From Oscarella lobularis (taxonomy: Eukaryota; Porifera; Homoscleromorpha; Homosclerophorida; Oscarellidae): DNA of 64,000 bases. The notes beneath the pieces are model-generated. The model was not told where the DNA came from, searched no databases, and was given only the letters and a program-made list of their open reading frames with translations. Positions 43,190 through 53,908 of the stretch are shown here, piece after piece; position 1 is the first letter of the stretch, and each line of letters begins with the position of its first letter. The stretch covers positions 1,234,536-1,298,535 of the forward strand of contig NC_089181.1 in the NCBI RefSeq assembly GCF_947507565.1. Direction: 5' to 3'. The translations under genes were made by a program, and so were the position numbers.

Positions 43190-45353
43190 TCACTTCCTCC
43201 GGGTCCAACGTGTCTTATTCCATTCGCCCGTTGCCTTCAGGTCGCTGGCAGTTATACGAGCGTCGTCGAGGCTCTGGAAAGCCGACAACGAATTCTTTCC
43301 ACCTGGCGTCCCAGTGACCTCCAGAACGCGCACGAAGGCCTTGGCACCGTGGTTGAACTGGCAAGCAGCAAGTCTTGCTGCTGCCGTTATCAACACGTCT
43401 CCCCTATATTTGGCCTTCGGCGCGTATGTCCACAAAGTGTTGTGAAAAGATTCGTTCTAGAAAGAAGGATTGACCTTATTTATGAGGATCAATGTACACT
43501 TTGAACATACGTCATTTTGAGTATAGCCTTCTTTGCAGCTTTCCAGAAGCCTGTTAGCGGAAAGGTCTTCAAAGATGGGTTTGAGTTCATGGAAGAAGGC
43601 GTGAGGAAGAGGGCGGGATCGTTGGGCAGTTTCCTCGCCGGCTTTCGATCGCTGCCACCAGCACCACGACGAGGAACCCTCTGGGCAGAACTGGTGCTGA
43701 TCTTCCACTGTTTGAGGGCAGCAGTTCGGGCCATGTTCAAAGGAATGGCCAGGAGATGTCGGTTTCTGAGTAATCTGATAAGCAAATAAAAATGTTTCAA
43801 ATGGAATGCTGTAATTTCGACTTGCCTTCTTTTGCAATTGAAAAGGATCAACGCAATGGTAGAGGGCAGCCATTACACCCTTCTTCATATCTGCAACATT
43901 GCCCTTATTAGATTTTATGGCGTAGCCATAGTTCGAACTCAGACTAAATTGGATATTAGAAAATTGACTAATCGAGTATACTATTTACTGATCAATGGCG
44001 GCGTGCGTGAGTCAATTTCTTCCGGTTGGATTTCCACCATCATCCATAATAATTTTTTTATTATTGGTGACCCATGTTCGGAGACGAGAACCCATCCTCT
44101 TGTGCACGTGACCAACACAATCTAGTTTTCGGACTGGGTTCTCGTCTCCATAGACGCCTTTTACAGCATCATGCGAGCATGAGTCACCATCTCCGATGAA
44201 CGTAGTGTATCTACATCCATGTGAAGCATAAAGTGAACAAAAGAAACATTTTTACCTCAATTTATGTTTTTCAATTGAGCGCTTGAAAAGGACTTCCGCT
44301 CCTGCTGTTTCCATGGCCTTTGATGAGCCATTGTAGTTCCTTCGGCACCTGGGCTTGTGATTCTCTAGCCATCGTTGGTATTCAGGGCTGTTCTTGTCAA
44401 TTCTGAATCACAGAAAATATATGAGTTGTAAAGACTTTGTTTGTCAGATTACCTTGACTCGTCCATTTTCTGACAAGCCTTACAATAGGACGAGAAGACG
44501 TTGAAATCGATGACGCTTCCATCGAGAACGATTGCTTGAACGCCGTATAGCGAACTGAATCCTCGCCGAGCCCAGGTGCCATCAAAGGAAATCGCAGCGT
44601 CGATCACGTCATCGTCAGCGGCTCCAATTCGACTTCGGTACGATTTTACAGCTTGTCGAGCCGATTCCTCAAAAACCTATGCAAACCAACTCTATCAAAA
44701 CAAATGAAACATCTAGAACTTCTCACCTTTCCTAGAGAATCACATAGTCCCTCGATATGTTGATCCCAGCTGTCGTACAGTGAGGGCGCTGGCATGTTCA
44801 TCACCCCCGCAAGTCGAACGAATCCGGCTCTGTTCGAGCCTGTTTTTAATGCTGCGAGAGCCGTTCGGCGATTCACGTCGAAACTCTGCCCACGCGAGCC
44901 AGGGCGAAGACAAGACGTGAAAAACGAGTAAGACGCGCTGCAGTCGTCACAAGACAGAACCATTCTCGACGCAAATCCTTTTCGCTCGCTTTCCTTTTCA
45001 AGCAACGATATTCGGCCTTTTTTGCAGCTCCGGCAAACCAGAAACGACGAAATGGCGAGATTTAGCTGCCGCAAATCAATTAGCCGGTATGTAGGGGGGT
45101 GGGTGTGCGAGATAGATGTCAGGCCGTCTTCCGTAGGCGCCGGAGTTTCTCTGATGCGTGCCCACGAAGAAGGAGTGTTTGCGAGCTTTTTCGCTGACGA
45201 TCCGGTGAGGGACGGTTGCTCTTCTCGGCTTCCGGACGCGACAGCCACTTCCGGTTCGCTTCGCGACGGTCTTGTTGCTTCTGTAGCGGCCTTTTTCGCG
45301 TAGGACGGAGTCCCACGAAAGCCAGCTCTTTTCGATTTCGTACGCCGTCCCAT
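43190..45353 (-). CDS. Mutator-like transposase gene (7 exons)
   Basis: Exons from the 5' end: 44726-45353, 44453-44676, 44256-44402, about 44000-44210, 43826-43940, 43511-43774 and 43190-43456. The first has a basic, disordered N-terminus, then a Cys-rich part (LVCRSCKKGR, MVLSCDDCSA) and VNRRTALAALKTGSNRAGFV. Exon 2 has IDAAISFDGTWARRGFSSLY (catalytic Asp) and VFSSYCKACQKMDES. Exon 4 has YTTFIGDGDSCSHDAVKG and LDCVGHVHKRMGSRL. Later exons carry YGYAIKSNKGNVADMKKGVM, HQFCPEGSSSWC, ESFHNTLWTYAPKAKYRGDV and a final stop. All joins keep frame. One intron (43775-43825) uses a GC donor. One lesion: an in-frame TGA at 44012-44014. The protein family is the animal Mutator-like (PF20700-type) transposase. 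No terminal repeats were found, so it may be a host-resident gene. Confidence 0.8.
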
Positions 45354-45659
45354 TGCGATCCAAGAAAGAGACGTAGAAGGGCAGAAACAGACGGAAAAAA
45401 TCTACGACGCGCGCGCGCTAGGCACAAAAAACGCAATGGAAATCTGGCTTTGTGAGCCACTTTCAGCGTTGGCAACGTCTGAAACGATGAATGGGACATC
45501 AGAAAGCACAAGCGGGACCATGAAAACGGGAATTGAACGCTCTTTAGAGGGTATCGAAAACGCCTCTCGTAATTTGCGTTTTTTTCGGCAGGTTTGAAGA
45601 GTCGCATCACCTCAAAATTGCGCGGGATCGAAAGAAGAGTGTTTAAAAACTCATGTAAA

Positions 45660-46487
45660 AAAAATTCATTTTTTCAAAAAAGTTTATGTAAATGCATGGG
45701 AAAAGCGTGGGTATAACCCACTATACCACCTTAATTTAATCACGACATTTTCGAACATAATGTCGATAAAGCGATGGAGAAATTAATCGTCCTCTTAACG
45801 ACGGACGGAAAGGAATCGAGCAAGTAAACCTAACGAAGAAAACGGAAAACGGTTAGAAAAATGGAGTCTGAAGTCAAGCGTTTTTGCCCGAAGCCGCGTG
45901 GGGCTTGGAACGCTTGCTTTTCGAAGCCGTACAGTGCCCGTCCGCATTAGTGTCCAATTTATGTGCGCGCGCGCTATCGCGCGCTATTTGAATTTAGGTG
46001 AGGTTAGAGCTCTGCCCTTTAGCTGAGCCTGTAGATAAGGAATTTATTCACAAACTGTATGATCCGTAAAGAGTTTGTCTCAGTTATAATCGCAATAGAG
46101 AAGAAGTCCTGATCAGGAGCAGTTGCTTTACAAAAAGCTTAGGTGCAGGCTTTCAGTACACATTGCGTAAATCGAATCAAGCACTTTCTACTGCCTGATA
46201 GTAAAGCTAAAGAATGGCGAAAGCGCTTTTTCCATTTTCGCCTTTGCGAAAGATACAATCAGCTGATTATGGGCAAAGAGGTCTTTTACCAAAACGTTCA
46301 CGCAGGCTTCAGGAGGGTTTTTCAGGTCGCGAGTGCATACAGCAGTCGTGCCTAGGTGGTATCTCTAACAATCGCTCAAAGCCTTTATTCAATTGCTACT
46401 TAGATTTGGGCGCAGACTTGTTACGGACATTCGGAATAAAAATTATGTCGAAAAAGTAGCGCACGCTAGGTTGAATACTACTCTGGT
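45660..46487. other. Intergenic stretch
   Basis: No supported gene; the short plus frames at 46143-46459 do not connect clearly to the HIRAN gene. It includes a GCGC-rich patch near 45960-45990. Confidence 0.45.
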
Positions 46488-46868
46488 ATGGAAAGTTTTT
46501 CGTTCAACCTGCTCGTTAAAGGAGTGAAGTTTTACGAAGGATACCAGTACATTCGAGAAGGTGTCCCTGCTGTTCTTGAATGGGAGAGAGGAAACCGAGA
46601 CCCAAACGCCGTCGCCGTGTTTGTTCGGACTCCTCGCGGCAATGTAATGAGTGGCCACGTGGAATACCGTCTTGCCCAAATAATTGGGCCCTATTTGATG
46701 TCAGGGAAAGTTGTAGCGCAAGGGTGAGCTGTACTGCAGTAGTACATTACAGTACGTTTATTTTACAACGTGGACTTAAGGAAATATTTGGGAGAACCCT
46801 ACGCAGGAGCAACCCGAAGCTGGAGGGACAGAGTTGCTCAGGCTGACGTCACTTTTAGACGGCCATGA
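46488..46868 (+). CDS. Small HIRAN-domain gene (2 exons)
   Basis: Exon 1 (46488-46723) encodes MESFSFNLLVKGVKFYEGYQ, LEWERGNRDPNAVAVFV, GHVEYRLAQIIGPYLMSG and VVAQ. This is the HIRAN fold, as in the N-terminus of HLTF/Rad5 ('f...i.Gv.fy...l..Ge...l..e..N..D.nAi.V...g..iGyi....a..l'). The HIRAN domain binds the 3' ends of single-stranded DNA in HLTF. It leads into a consensus donor (GTGAGC). With an acceptor at 46779-46780, exon 2 adds KYLGEPYAGATRSWRDRV and ends at TGA 46866-46868, giving about 108 residues. No helicase follows, so it is a stand-alone HIRAN protein or the start of a longer gene. The acceptor choice is uncertain. Confidence 0.65.
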
Positions 46869-46928
46869 CAAACAGTATATTTATTTTATGAGAGTTTTAT
46901 AAGTGTAAGGTGCGTAAACATCAGTCAA

Positions 46929-48894
46929 TCAGGTATAATTCTCCGTGCGTATTCTCCTGTGTGATTTAAACACTTTGACAGCATACTCCGCTTCAGGGCC
47001 ACCGTTGTTTCCATCCATATAAGCTCTTTCATATTCCCTGACCCGCCAGTAGAATTTCCTAATAAGATCTAAAGTAACTACATCTAGAGCATTAGGCAGA
47101 GATTTTCTTAGTCCTCCAATAGTGTAATTGCAATAGGCTCTAGTGTATCGTTTTGCTTCCCCCACACGCGTTCAATGGCATTCAGAACTTGGGTAGAAAC
47201 AGGCAGTGATGACCACGGTTTTTGATGAAGTCTTCCACCATTGATTGTTCATTCTGAAAGTCATCAAATGAATTCAGAAATGCAATCAGTTCATCTCTTT
47301 TTTTCAGATGACTATCGACCATTCCTCGAAAAGTGCATGCGGCCCTCCGTTCTCATCATTAAATGATTGCACAGCATCTCTGAAAATGGTGTCACGCAAT
47401 TGCGGCTGCCCTCCCCCTGGTTTGACGTTCATTTTGTTTGCAACCAGTGCGTCAGGTGCTTTTGCTGTATGATTGCAGCTCTGATCAAAAATGAACAGTA
47501 AGGTAAAGCGATCTTGAGGGTACTTAGCTTCTGCAATTGAAACTGCCTTTTTAACTTGTTCCATAAATTTTTCTGATTTCCAGTACCCTTCACGATTTTG
47601 ACCATATTCCAACAAAACTCTCGCTGCGCATGGACTATTCGGGAGGTCCGTTGGATTACCTAAAGATTGAACATCATCGTCAGTTAGAGAAAGGAAGCCC
47701 CCAAACTCTTCGATGAAATCAGACACCATGATACCAGCGCCTTTCCCTTTAGGTTTTATAGATGTTTGATCGCTCATTGCCCACATAGTGCTCTGGTCTT
47801 CATGAGACTGAAAGATAGATTCGTCATGAAAAATTTTCACGAGATGTTTTTCTGCATCTACAGAACCTAAAAATACGGATACGTACACACATAAAAACGT
47901 TCATAGGATGCACAAGATAAACAAATGACCTACCAAAGTCTGATGGTTGTACACCTGTAAGCTCATCACTTGGATGCGGTGGTGGTTTGTGCGTTGACAG
48001 CAAGAGCGAAAGGGTGTTGAGATACACTTCTCTTTCTGCCTTCACGTCAGGTCTAAAAACAGTTTTTAGAAAAGTTCAATGTTTTGAATTACTCCCTAGC
48101 CTTTCGTGTCCATCCAGATACACAGATTTTCTGTTTGCTGACACTCTTTCAAAGCCTAAACTGTGAAGAAATCTGCCAGCAGTGCTAATACTAATGGAAG
48201 CAGGGAATCCAGGAGGTAAGCGAAGCGAGGGCAGAAGGTCGTTATTAATATATTGCGCAAAATGAGCGACAGTCATGTTTGGCGAGCCCCTGACGCAGCT
48301 GTTATCCCTAGCCCACTTAGAAGCTTTTGCGCCACAGTCCTCGTTGCTAATAATAGAGTGCCTACTGTACTTCCCCCGGGCATAAAAGGAAAACTCGCCT
48401 CCGTGAAGTTCAAAGTCGTCCTTCCACCGTCGTATGGTTCGTTCGCTCTTATCGACAATTTCTGCAGTGGCTGCTGCTGATTTCATCACGCTGGGATTGA
48501 CGTGGCGCATGTGATAATAGAAAAGCACAAGTGAAATCATCTTTAGATCTTCACGACACCGCGACTGCACCCAGGACGTCAAATCATCCCAGGCATCATC
48601 TGCAGTGTAGCACTCGCTCTCTTCGACGTCTTCCACCTGTAACTCTTCGCTTTGATCATCAGGATCGCTCAATGGAGCAGGCAGTGGAAGATCCGGTAGA
48701 GGAGGTTCCTCGGCTACAGCTGTACATACAAGAAAAAGGCGGTTCCCCCGCGTGAGATCAAATAAATGCTAATTCTCACGTGCGTCAATGAGTTCAGGAG
48801 GATTTTGTTCTTGTAAGGCAGGAAATCGTGCGGCACGCATACGCTGTGCTGATAGTTGTCGCTTTCGCTTCAAAGTTGGTTTTCGTAAGGCCAT
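46929..48894 (-). pseudogene. DDE nuclease/transposase-like gene, spliced, three frame slips
   Basis: Exon 1 (48780-48894) begins MALRKPTLKRKRQLSAQRMR. Exon 2 (48101-48719) has an acidic start, a helix-turn-helix-like part (AAATAEIVDKSERTIRRW) and FARYL-like helices, ending YLDGHER. A 48-nt GC-AG intron (48053-48100) joins it to PDVKAEREVYL. The core exon from 47868 carries Asp in GAGIMVSDFIEEFGGFLSL, Asp in LLFIFDQSCNHTAKAPDALV and MNVKPGGGQPQLRDTIF. Frame slips then precede the last part: MVDSHLKKRDELIAFLNSF, LNAIERVWG and EAKRYTRAYCNYTIGGLRKS, which supplies the third acidic residue. The family is a widespread but unnamed DDE-type nuclease of fungi and animals. The slips near 47310, 47190 and 47165 are one-base, the last in a G run. 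Confidence 0.72.
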
Positions 48895-49253
48895 TTCGAA
48901 GAAAGAACACGAGAACGTAAACGCGCGCTAAGTCGTTGCCATGACACGTATCAACTTACGGGATGTTTACTAACGGTTCTCACTCGCACGTGCCTTAGCT
49001 GATTGGCCCGCCCACTAACTTCCCAGGCAAGCATCGAGCTGTTACGGGACTACTCTGACGCAATTCTTCAAGCCATCACCAACCTGCCCGTATGTGGTAA
49101 AACCCCGTACGACGAACTATCGCTAAGCTACAGCACTTCGAAGGATTGGACACTAATGCGGACGGGCACTGTAGTAGCGGCGGCAGAAACCGTTTGTTTT
49201 TCCTTGTCCTCGGAGAAGTCGAGAGCACGACGGGCCGGCGGTCGAGTGAGGGT

Positions 49254-50370
49254 CTAGGGCTGGTGAGGACGCGGCGACGGCGGCGGTGGCGGCGGTGGCG
49301 GGAGCGGCGGCGCAGAAGAGCGCTGCGTGGCGGCGCTGGCGACGTCAGAAGGAAGTTGTCGAGAGACGTCCACGATTACCTTGTCTTTGGTGTAAGAGAC
49401 GTCGAATTTGTCGGCGTTGAAGATGTCGTCTTTAATGGAGCCGACGGGAGCATTGCAGATGATCTGTAGTGACGCAGAATTGGCGCGGAGTTCGACGCGG
49501 GGGTCGGTCTCGTTTTCAAGGATGAGAAGCGCCGTAACCTCACGAGGGCAATCGGCAATCCGCGCGATTGTGCCGCAATTAGCGCAGCGAGCGAAGGGGC
49601 GCGGAGGTTCGACGGGAGTCGCTTTGCCGTGCTTGCAGCGGCACCAGGCGAGATAGGATTGGAAATCCACGATTCCGAGGACGAAGACATTCTTGAGTAA
49701 AGTACGTTGTGGCGATAAGATGACGTCGAGGACGGCGACGTCTTGGAGATCGTCGATCGGTACTGCTGGCCTCCCGTTCAATGGGGTGAAAGAGAGTATT
49801 CTCCGGATTCGCACTTCACGTAAAAACGGAAGTCGTAGGAGGAGCCGATGACGACATTCTGGGCGTCGCTGCCCCAGAGCTTGACAACGGTTGCTTCGGT
49901 TTGGTCACTGACGCCGGCGCTACGAACGTGGGAGGATCGGGGACCGAATGAGAGCTGGAGTGGAGCGAGGTCGACGACCTTCGCGTAGATGTCGACGATT
50001 TGGCTGGGAATTTGATTGGCGACTTCGTCGAGTCTGATGCGGCGCGGTTCGGCGGGATTGGCTTCGAGATGATTGGTGATGCGAATTTTTTTGCGGAGAC
50101 TTCATGGGCGTATTTTCGTTGGTGACGACGACCTCCATGGAGTTGCCCTTTTGACGTTTTTGAATGAGGACGTTGCGAAAGAAGAGAGCGGTATCGGTGC
50201 GCACGTAGTTTTGAAAGAGGGCGTGCTTGTTGGCAGAGAAGCAGACGAATCTGATTCGCCCCGATTCGTCGGCAAACTATCCGTCGAACCAACGTACGTG
50301 GGCTTTTTGTTGGATCTCGGAGAGTATATCAATCTTTGCGTGAAAGTTGGCGCGGTATTCTAGAGAAAGT
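49254..50370 (-). pseudogene. RPA-like single-strand DNA-binding protein, Helitron-associated, frames broken
   Basis: From about 50370 downward: FHAKIDILSEIQQKAHVRWF, then a stop, FADESGRIRFVCFSANKHAL, FQNYV and MEVVVTNENTP. This resembles the first OB fold of RPA1 ('DESGeIR.tafn...d.f'). A one-base slip near 50095 leads to a second OB fold: IVDIYAKVVDLAPLQLSFG and SDQTEATVVKLWGSDAQNVV. Another slip near 49800 opens 49254-49814, with IDDLQDVAVLDVI, YLAWCRCKHG and FARCANCGTIARIADCPREV, the Cys4 zinc element of the RPA1 C-terminus, ending in a poly-Pro tail. It lies downstream of a Helitron helicase fragment in the same direction. Many Helitrons carry such RPA genes. Confidence 0.65.
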
Positions 50371-51199
50371 CATTGGCTTTTGAAAGGCGCGATCGAACGG
50401 GCGTACTTATTTTGGAGTAGTAGACATCCGATATGCGATCGAACGTCACCGATTCCTTTTCATGAAGGCCGACGTGCGGCGAGCGATTCGTCGCAGAGAA
50501 TTGGGTCATCTTTGGGGAAAGAATCGAGTGTGATCAGAATGAACGGGGTAAACGAACGGTAATAAAGAAACACATCGCAAAAGCAGAGGATTTCGTTGCA
50601 GATCGAACTGTGCGTGTTTACTCGGAAAACTGGTTGTTCGAGAGCGAACAATAGTTACCGTAGAACGGAAGAAAGCAGGAGAAGAAGACGTAGAGATGTT
50701 GATTGAGAACTGTAAACAAAGGAGCAAGAGAATGCGCTGGTGCGTGGAAGGTGTTGCCACGAGTAAAGGTCAAAGACGGCGCGGTGTACGTGCGCATATA
50801 GGTTTTTTGGAATGAACGATGGTCGAAAAAGGTATTGAGCGGGCGAACGGAGTCCAGGAGGGTCGCTTTCATGCGATTTCAGAGAGATGGAGTGAATATT
50901 ACGTCATGCATGAGCGGTAATTGAATTACGCTTGCGCGTCAGGTGTTGGCATTACCAGTACTGGCAAGGAAAGGCTTGAAAAAGTCGGTTTCGCTTCGGT
51001 TTCTCCGCAGAAGCGAAAGGAGAGTTCGGTGTGAAAATCTGTTAGAATCGGTTAGGCGAGGTTTAGCACGGTTTATCGAGGTTAGATCAGAAATCATGAA
51101 GTAGCTGCTATATGGTATATATTGGCGTGATAAACATACCAATGTTGATTGGGACAAATTCAGTAAGGAAATGCGCTGCACGTCGAAGTAGGGAGGTAT

Positions 51200-51475
51200 T
51201 TATAGTATCTCGCGGTACACCACGTTCGCCGTCTTGGGAGATTCGGAAATAACGTAAAGATTGTTTGGAGAGCTCACTCGCGAACAGGCAACGTAAAATT
51301 GACCGTGCGCGAAGCATTTCGTAGAGAGACATAGGCCTACCGTTTTCAGCGTTTGTCCTTGCGACTTGTTAATGGTCATGGCGAAGGAGAGCCTAACGGG
51401 GAACTGCAGACGCTTAAGCTTTTGAGCAATATTTTGACAATTTGCGCGCCATACAAAGGCATTTCTCGCTATCAT
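51200..51475 (-). pseudogene. Helitron PIF1-type helicase C-terminus
   Basis: The 91-codon frame holds LKRLQFPVRLSFAMTINKSQ, GQTLKTVGLCL, HGQFYVACSRVSSPNNLYVI and the ending. This is the terminal part of PIF1-like helicases: the 'ampl.LafA.TIhKsQG.Tl..v' motif V region and the 'G.lYVA.SRv' motif VI with its Arg finger. In animal genomes this form is typical of Helitron Rep/Hel proteins. Upstream frames are not helicase, so only the last tenth remains. With the RPA-like gene at 49254-50370 it indicates a decayed Helitron whose ends I could not define. Confidence 0.75.
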
Positions 51476-51725
51476 TATCAGGAAGATGGCACTGAGATTC
51501 TGCGGTCAAACATTTTTTTCCCATTCCTTGAAAATCCCGCCCTATGTAGTTTTTCCGAGCGCACGTCTGACGTAATAGACGATTGAGGCTTTGGAATTTG
51601 CTATCCACTAAATGGTTCATAGACGTCCCGTATGCCAACCAAAGGGTTTGCAGAGACCCGCGAAGGGGGCCCGCGCCTCGCGAAGACTTCAACAACAGGC
51701 GAGAACGCACGAAAAGACGCGCGAG

Positions 51726-51965
51726 GACGGTCCGCGTCACGATTGAGAACGATTGCGAAGCCGTGAAGCGAGACGACGGGCGATGCAAGGGGCGATCGAC
51801 ACGCCGAAAGGGGCTCCGTCGTCGCCAAAAACCCGACCACACGCTTGAAAAGACGCCCAAAAAAGGTCCGCGTCACGATTGCGAAGCCGCGCGCGAGACG
51901 ACGGGCGATGGCACGGGCGATCGAGATCCTGAAAGGGGTCCCGTCGTCGCCAAAAACCCGACCAC
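51726..51965 (+). repeat. GC-rich tandem repeat, two units of about 105-115 bp
   Basis: GTCCGCGTCACGATTG, GAGACGACGGGCGATG, CGAAAGGGG and CGTCGTCGCCAAAAACCCGA recur at 51730-51840 and 51866-51965. Long frames on both strands here (51583-52146 and others) are by-products of the stop-poor GC-rich repeat. Confidence 0.75.
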
Positions 51966-52149
51966 GGTATATAGAATCGTCGTCGAAGCACGGGGAGAGA
52001 TTCGGCGAAGCCGCGCGCGAAGCCGCCTCGGAACGTATCGCGAAACAAGTGGTGGCGGCCATGTTTTGTCCAAGATGGCGACGCGCATTATACTGATGGA
52101 GAAGAACTTACCTAAACTATACAAACAAGACTTCACACACCAATAAATG

Positions 52150-53810
52150 CGCGCAGAAAAAAAGCGGGAAAGCTCGAATAACGGAGAAAAGGGAAAAACA
52201 TCGACATGCTAAAAACGCAATTTTATGACGTCAAACCTCAAATACGCCCACCAGACCCTACACCCAAATTAAACCGCATAAAATTCTCTATCAAACACCT
52301 GTAGAAACTTTGTCAATCTCCCTAATCCACTATATGAGATTAGAGGAATACGTCGACGGTTTTCAAAAACACAAATCTCCTAATAACAAATCAAGACGAC
52401 ACACAATAACGCCACCCACATAACCGTAGATGGAACTCGACGAGCTCTCCCGAATGATATATGGCGTGACCCTAACGGACGTAACAACGATAATCCCGCA
52501 ACTTATTAGTTTAGAGGCCCCTTTTGGGAAACGAAAATAAGGCCTAACTTCGCGGGAAATGCTCCGAAACACATGAAATTTTTTCTACAATAGGACATCT
52601 ATACTAAAATTCCACTCAGATACCCCTTAACGAATCCCTACACCTCCCTAGTAATTAAAATTAATAAACGAATTTTTCCCATCACAAAGCCTCGAAATGG
52701 TTATAACTCGGACCCACAGACATAACTCCAGCCGAAACTTTCCCTTCCTAACAAGACCCCGCCAATGACCCATAAATCCCACGCCGTTACCATGGTTACC
52801 GGCCCCTAAAAACCAGATTATCTACCCATAACTCGTAAACCCGTATGTCTCCCTCCCCATCGTAGGTCCTTCCGTGTCTACTCTTGTAAAATCCTCCCCT
52901 GTATTTGTCCCCCAGCCTCCGCCCCCCTAGATAAGAAGGCCGATATAATACCCCTATCATATCCCCATGCAGTGCACAGAACCAAACACACAAGGAGAAC
53001 AGAATTTCCCCCCCAAATACCTGATACATTCATGAGACTTGAGTCCATGGATAAACGCACTCCTGGGGCCACTTTCAGTCATTGGCAACACATTGTTATA
53101 ACCCAAAATGCTTTAACGCACGCTAAATCCTAAACATAATCATACAATCACCAATGACCATTTCAAATCACCCTATTCCCCTATACCACTTACCTAAACT
53201 TGTCACCTCGCCGGTCGGTAATGGATATACATGTAGCGGTTCATCCAGCCTTGCCTTCGTGCACTTTCCTTTCATAACCCATTTTTTTGGGCTGCGTCTC
53301 GCAATCCGCAATCGATAGGCGGTGTGAAAACTAAAGGACATCCCAACACTAAAATATACCCGCATAAATTAAACCAAACAAATCATAGCTAACCAATACA
53401 CACTGAAGGCCTAATAATGAAACCCATCGCGTGCACCTAATTCCCCGCACGTGCAAGGCACGTGCATAAATAAAATTACAAGGCCCCCCGAGGACCCCAC
53501 CGCTTGAAATCCCCTCCAACCCCACCAAAAACTTGAACCAAACCATTCTCCCCCCTTTTCCAACCCACCTAATAGCCTAGAAGGAACCCAGCGACTCACT
53601 CTCTCAAGAGGCCCCGCCCATAGAAACCCCTAAAGCAACACCTCCATCCAACACGAACCTTATTGGAACTGTAGCGGCTTCCCGCTAAATAGCAACGGCT
53701 TTTCGCGAAAAGAGCGGTCGATTTTGCCACATTCATAATTGTTTGGAGCGAAAAAAGCTTCGCAGATGGCAACAGACGCGAACCAATTTCTGCAATTAGA
53801 AATTTACACA
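52150..53810 (+). other. G-poor noncoding stretch, probable 5' part of a Penelope-like element
   Basis: No open frames on plus. The plus strand is strikingly rich in A, C and T and poor in G, and the same bias continues through the Penelope frames to about 55370, then ends. The abrupt edges suggest that 52150-55370 is a single retroelement in plus orientation. Confidence 0.45.
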
Positions 53811-53817
53811 TGAGAAT

Positions 53818-53827
53818 TATATATAAA
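53818..53827 (+). promoter_or_regulatory. TATA box-like element
   Basis: TTATATATAAAGC spans 53817-53829, about 20-30 bp upstream of the predicted hammerhead ribozyme, the spacing expected for transcription starting near 53845. Confidence 0.45.
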
Positions 53828-53845
53828 GCTTTGAAATCACGCAAA

Positions 53846-53908
53846 GAGCTCACATTGGCACTGAGGAAGTCGGTTACGACGAAACCCGGGTCTGCCAGTT
53901 ATGAGCTC
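53846..53908 (+). ncRNA. Hammerhead ribozyme (type I)
   Basis: All core parts are present in order. Stem I 5' arm: GAGCTCA (53846-53852), CAT, TGGCA (53856-53860). Core: CTGAGGA (53861-53867). One extra A (53868). Stem II: GTCG (53869-53872), loop GTTA, CGAC (53877-53880). Core: GAA (53881-53883). Stem III: ACC/GGT (53884-53886 with 53889-53891) around CG. Cleavage base C53892. Stem I 3' arm: TGCCA (53893-53897), GTTA, TGAGCTC (53902-53908). Stem I is thus a 5-bp and a 7-bp helix around an internal loop. Hammerheads are known in the terminal repeats of Penelope-like elements, and one such gene follows directly. A similar extra A before stem II is known from a viroid hammerhead and lowers activity. 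Confidence 0.82.

Noticed and set aside
49816-50292. 158-aa Ser/Pro-rich minus frame
   Set aside because: The neighbouring register carries the RPA-like OB folds, so this is a shifted shadow.
51583-52146. 187-aa Arg-rich frame and its minus-strand counterparts
   Set aside because: GC-rich tandem repeat with few stops; no domain, and long frames appear on both strands.
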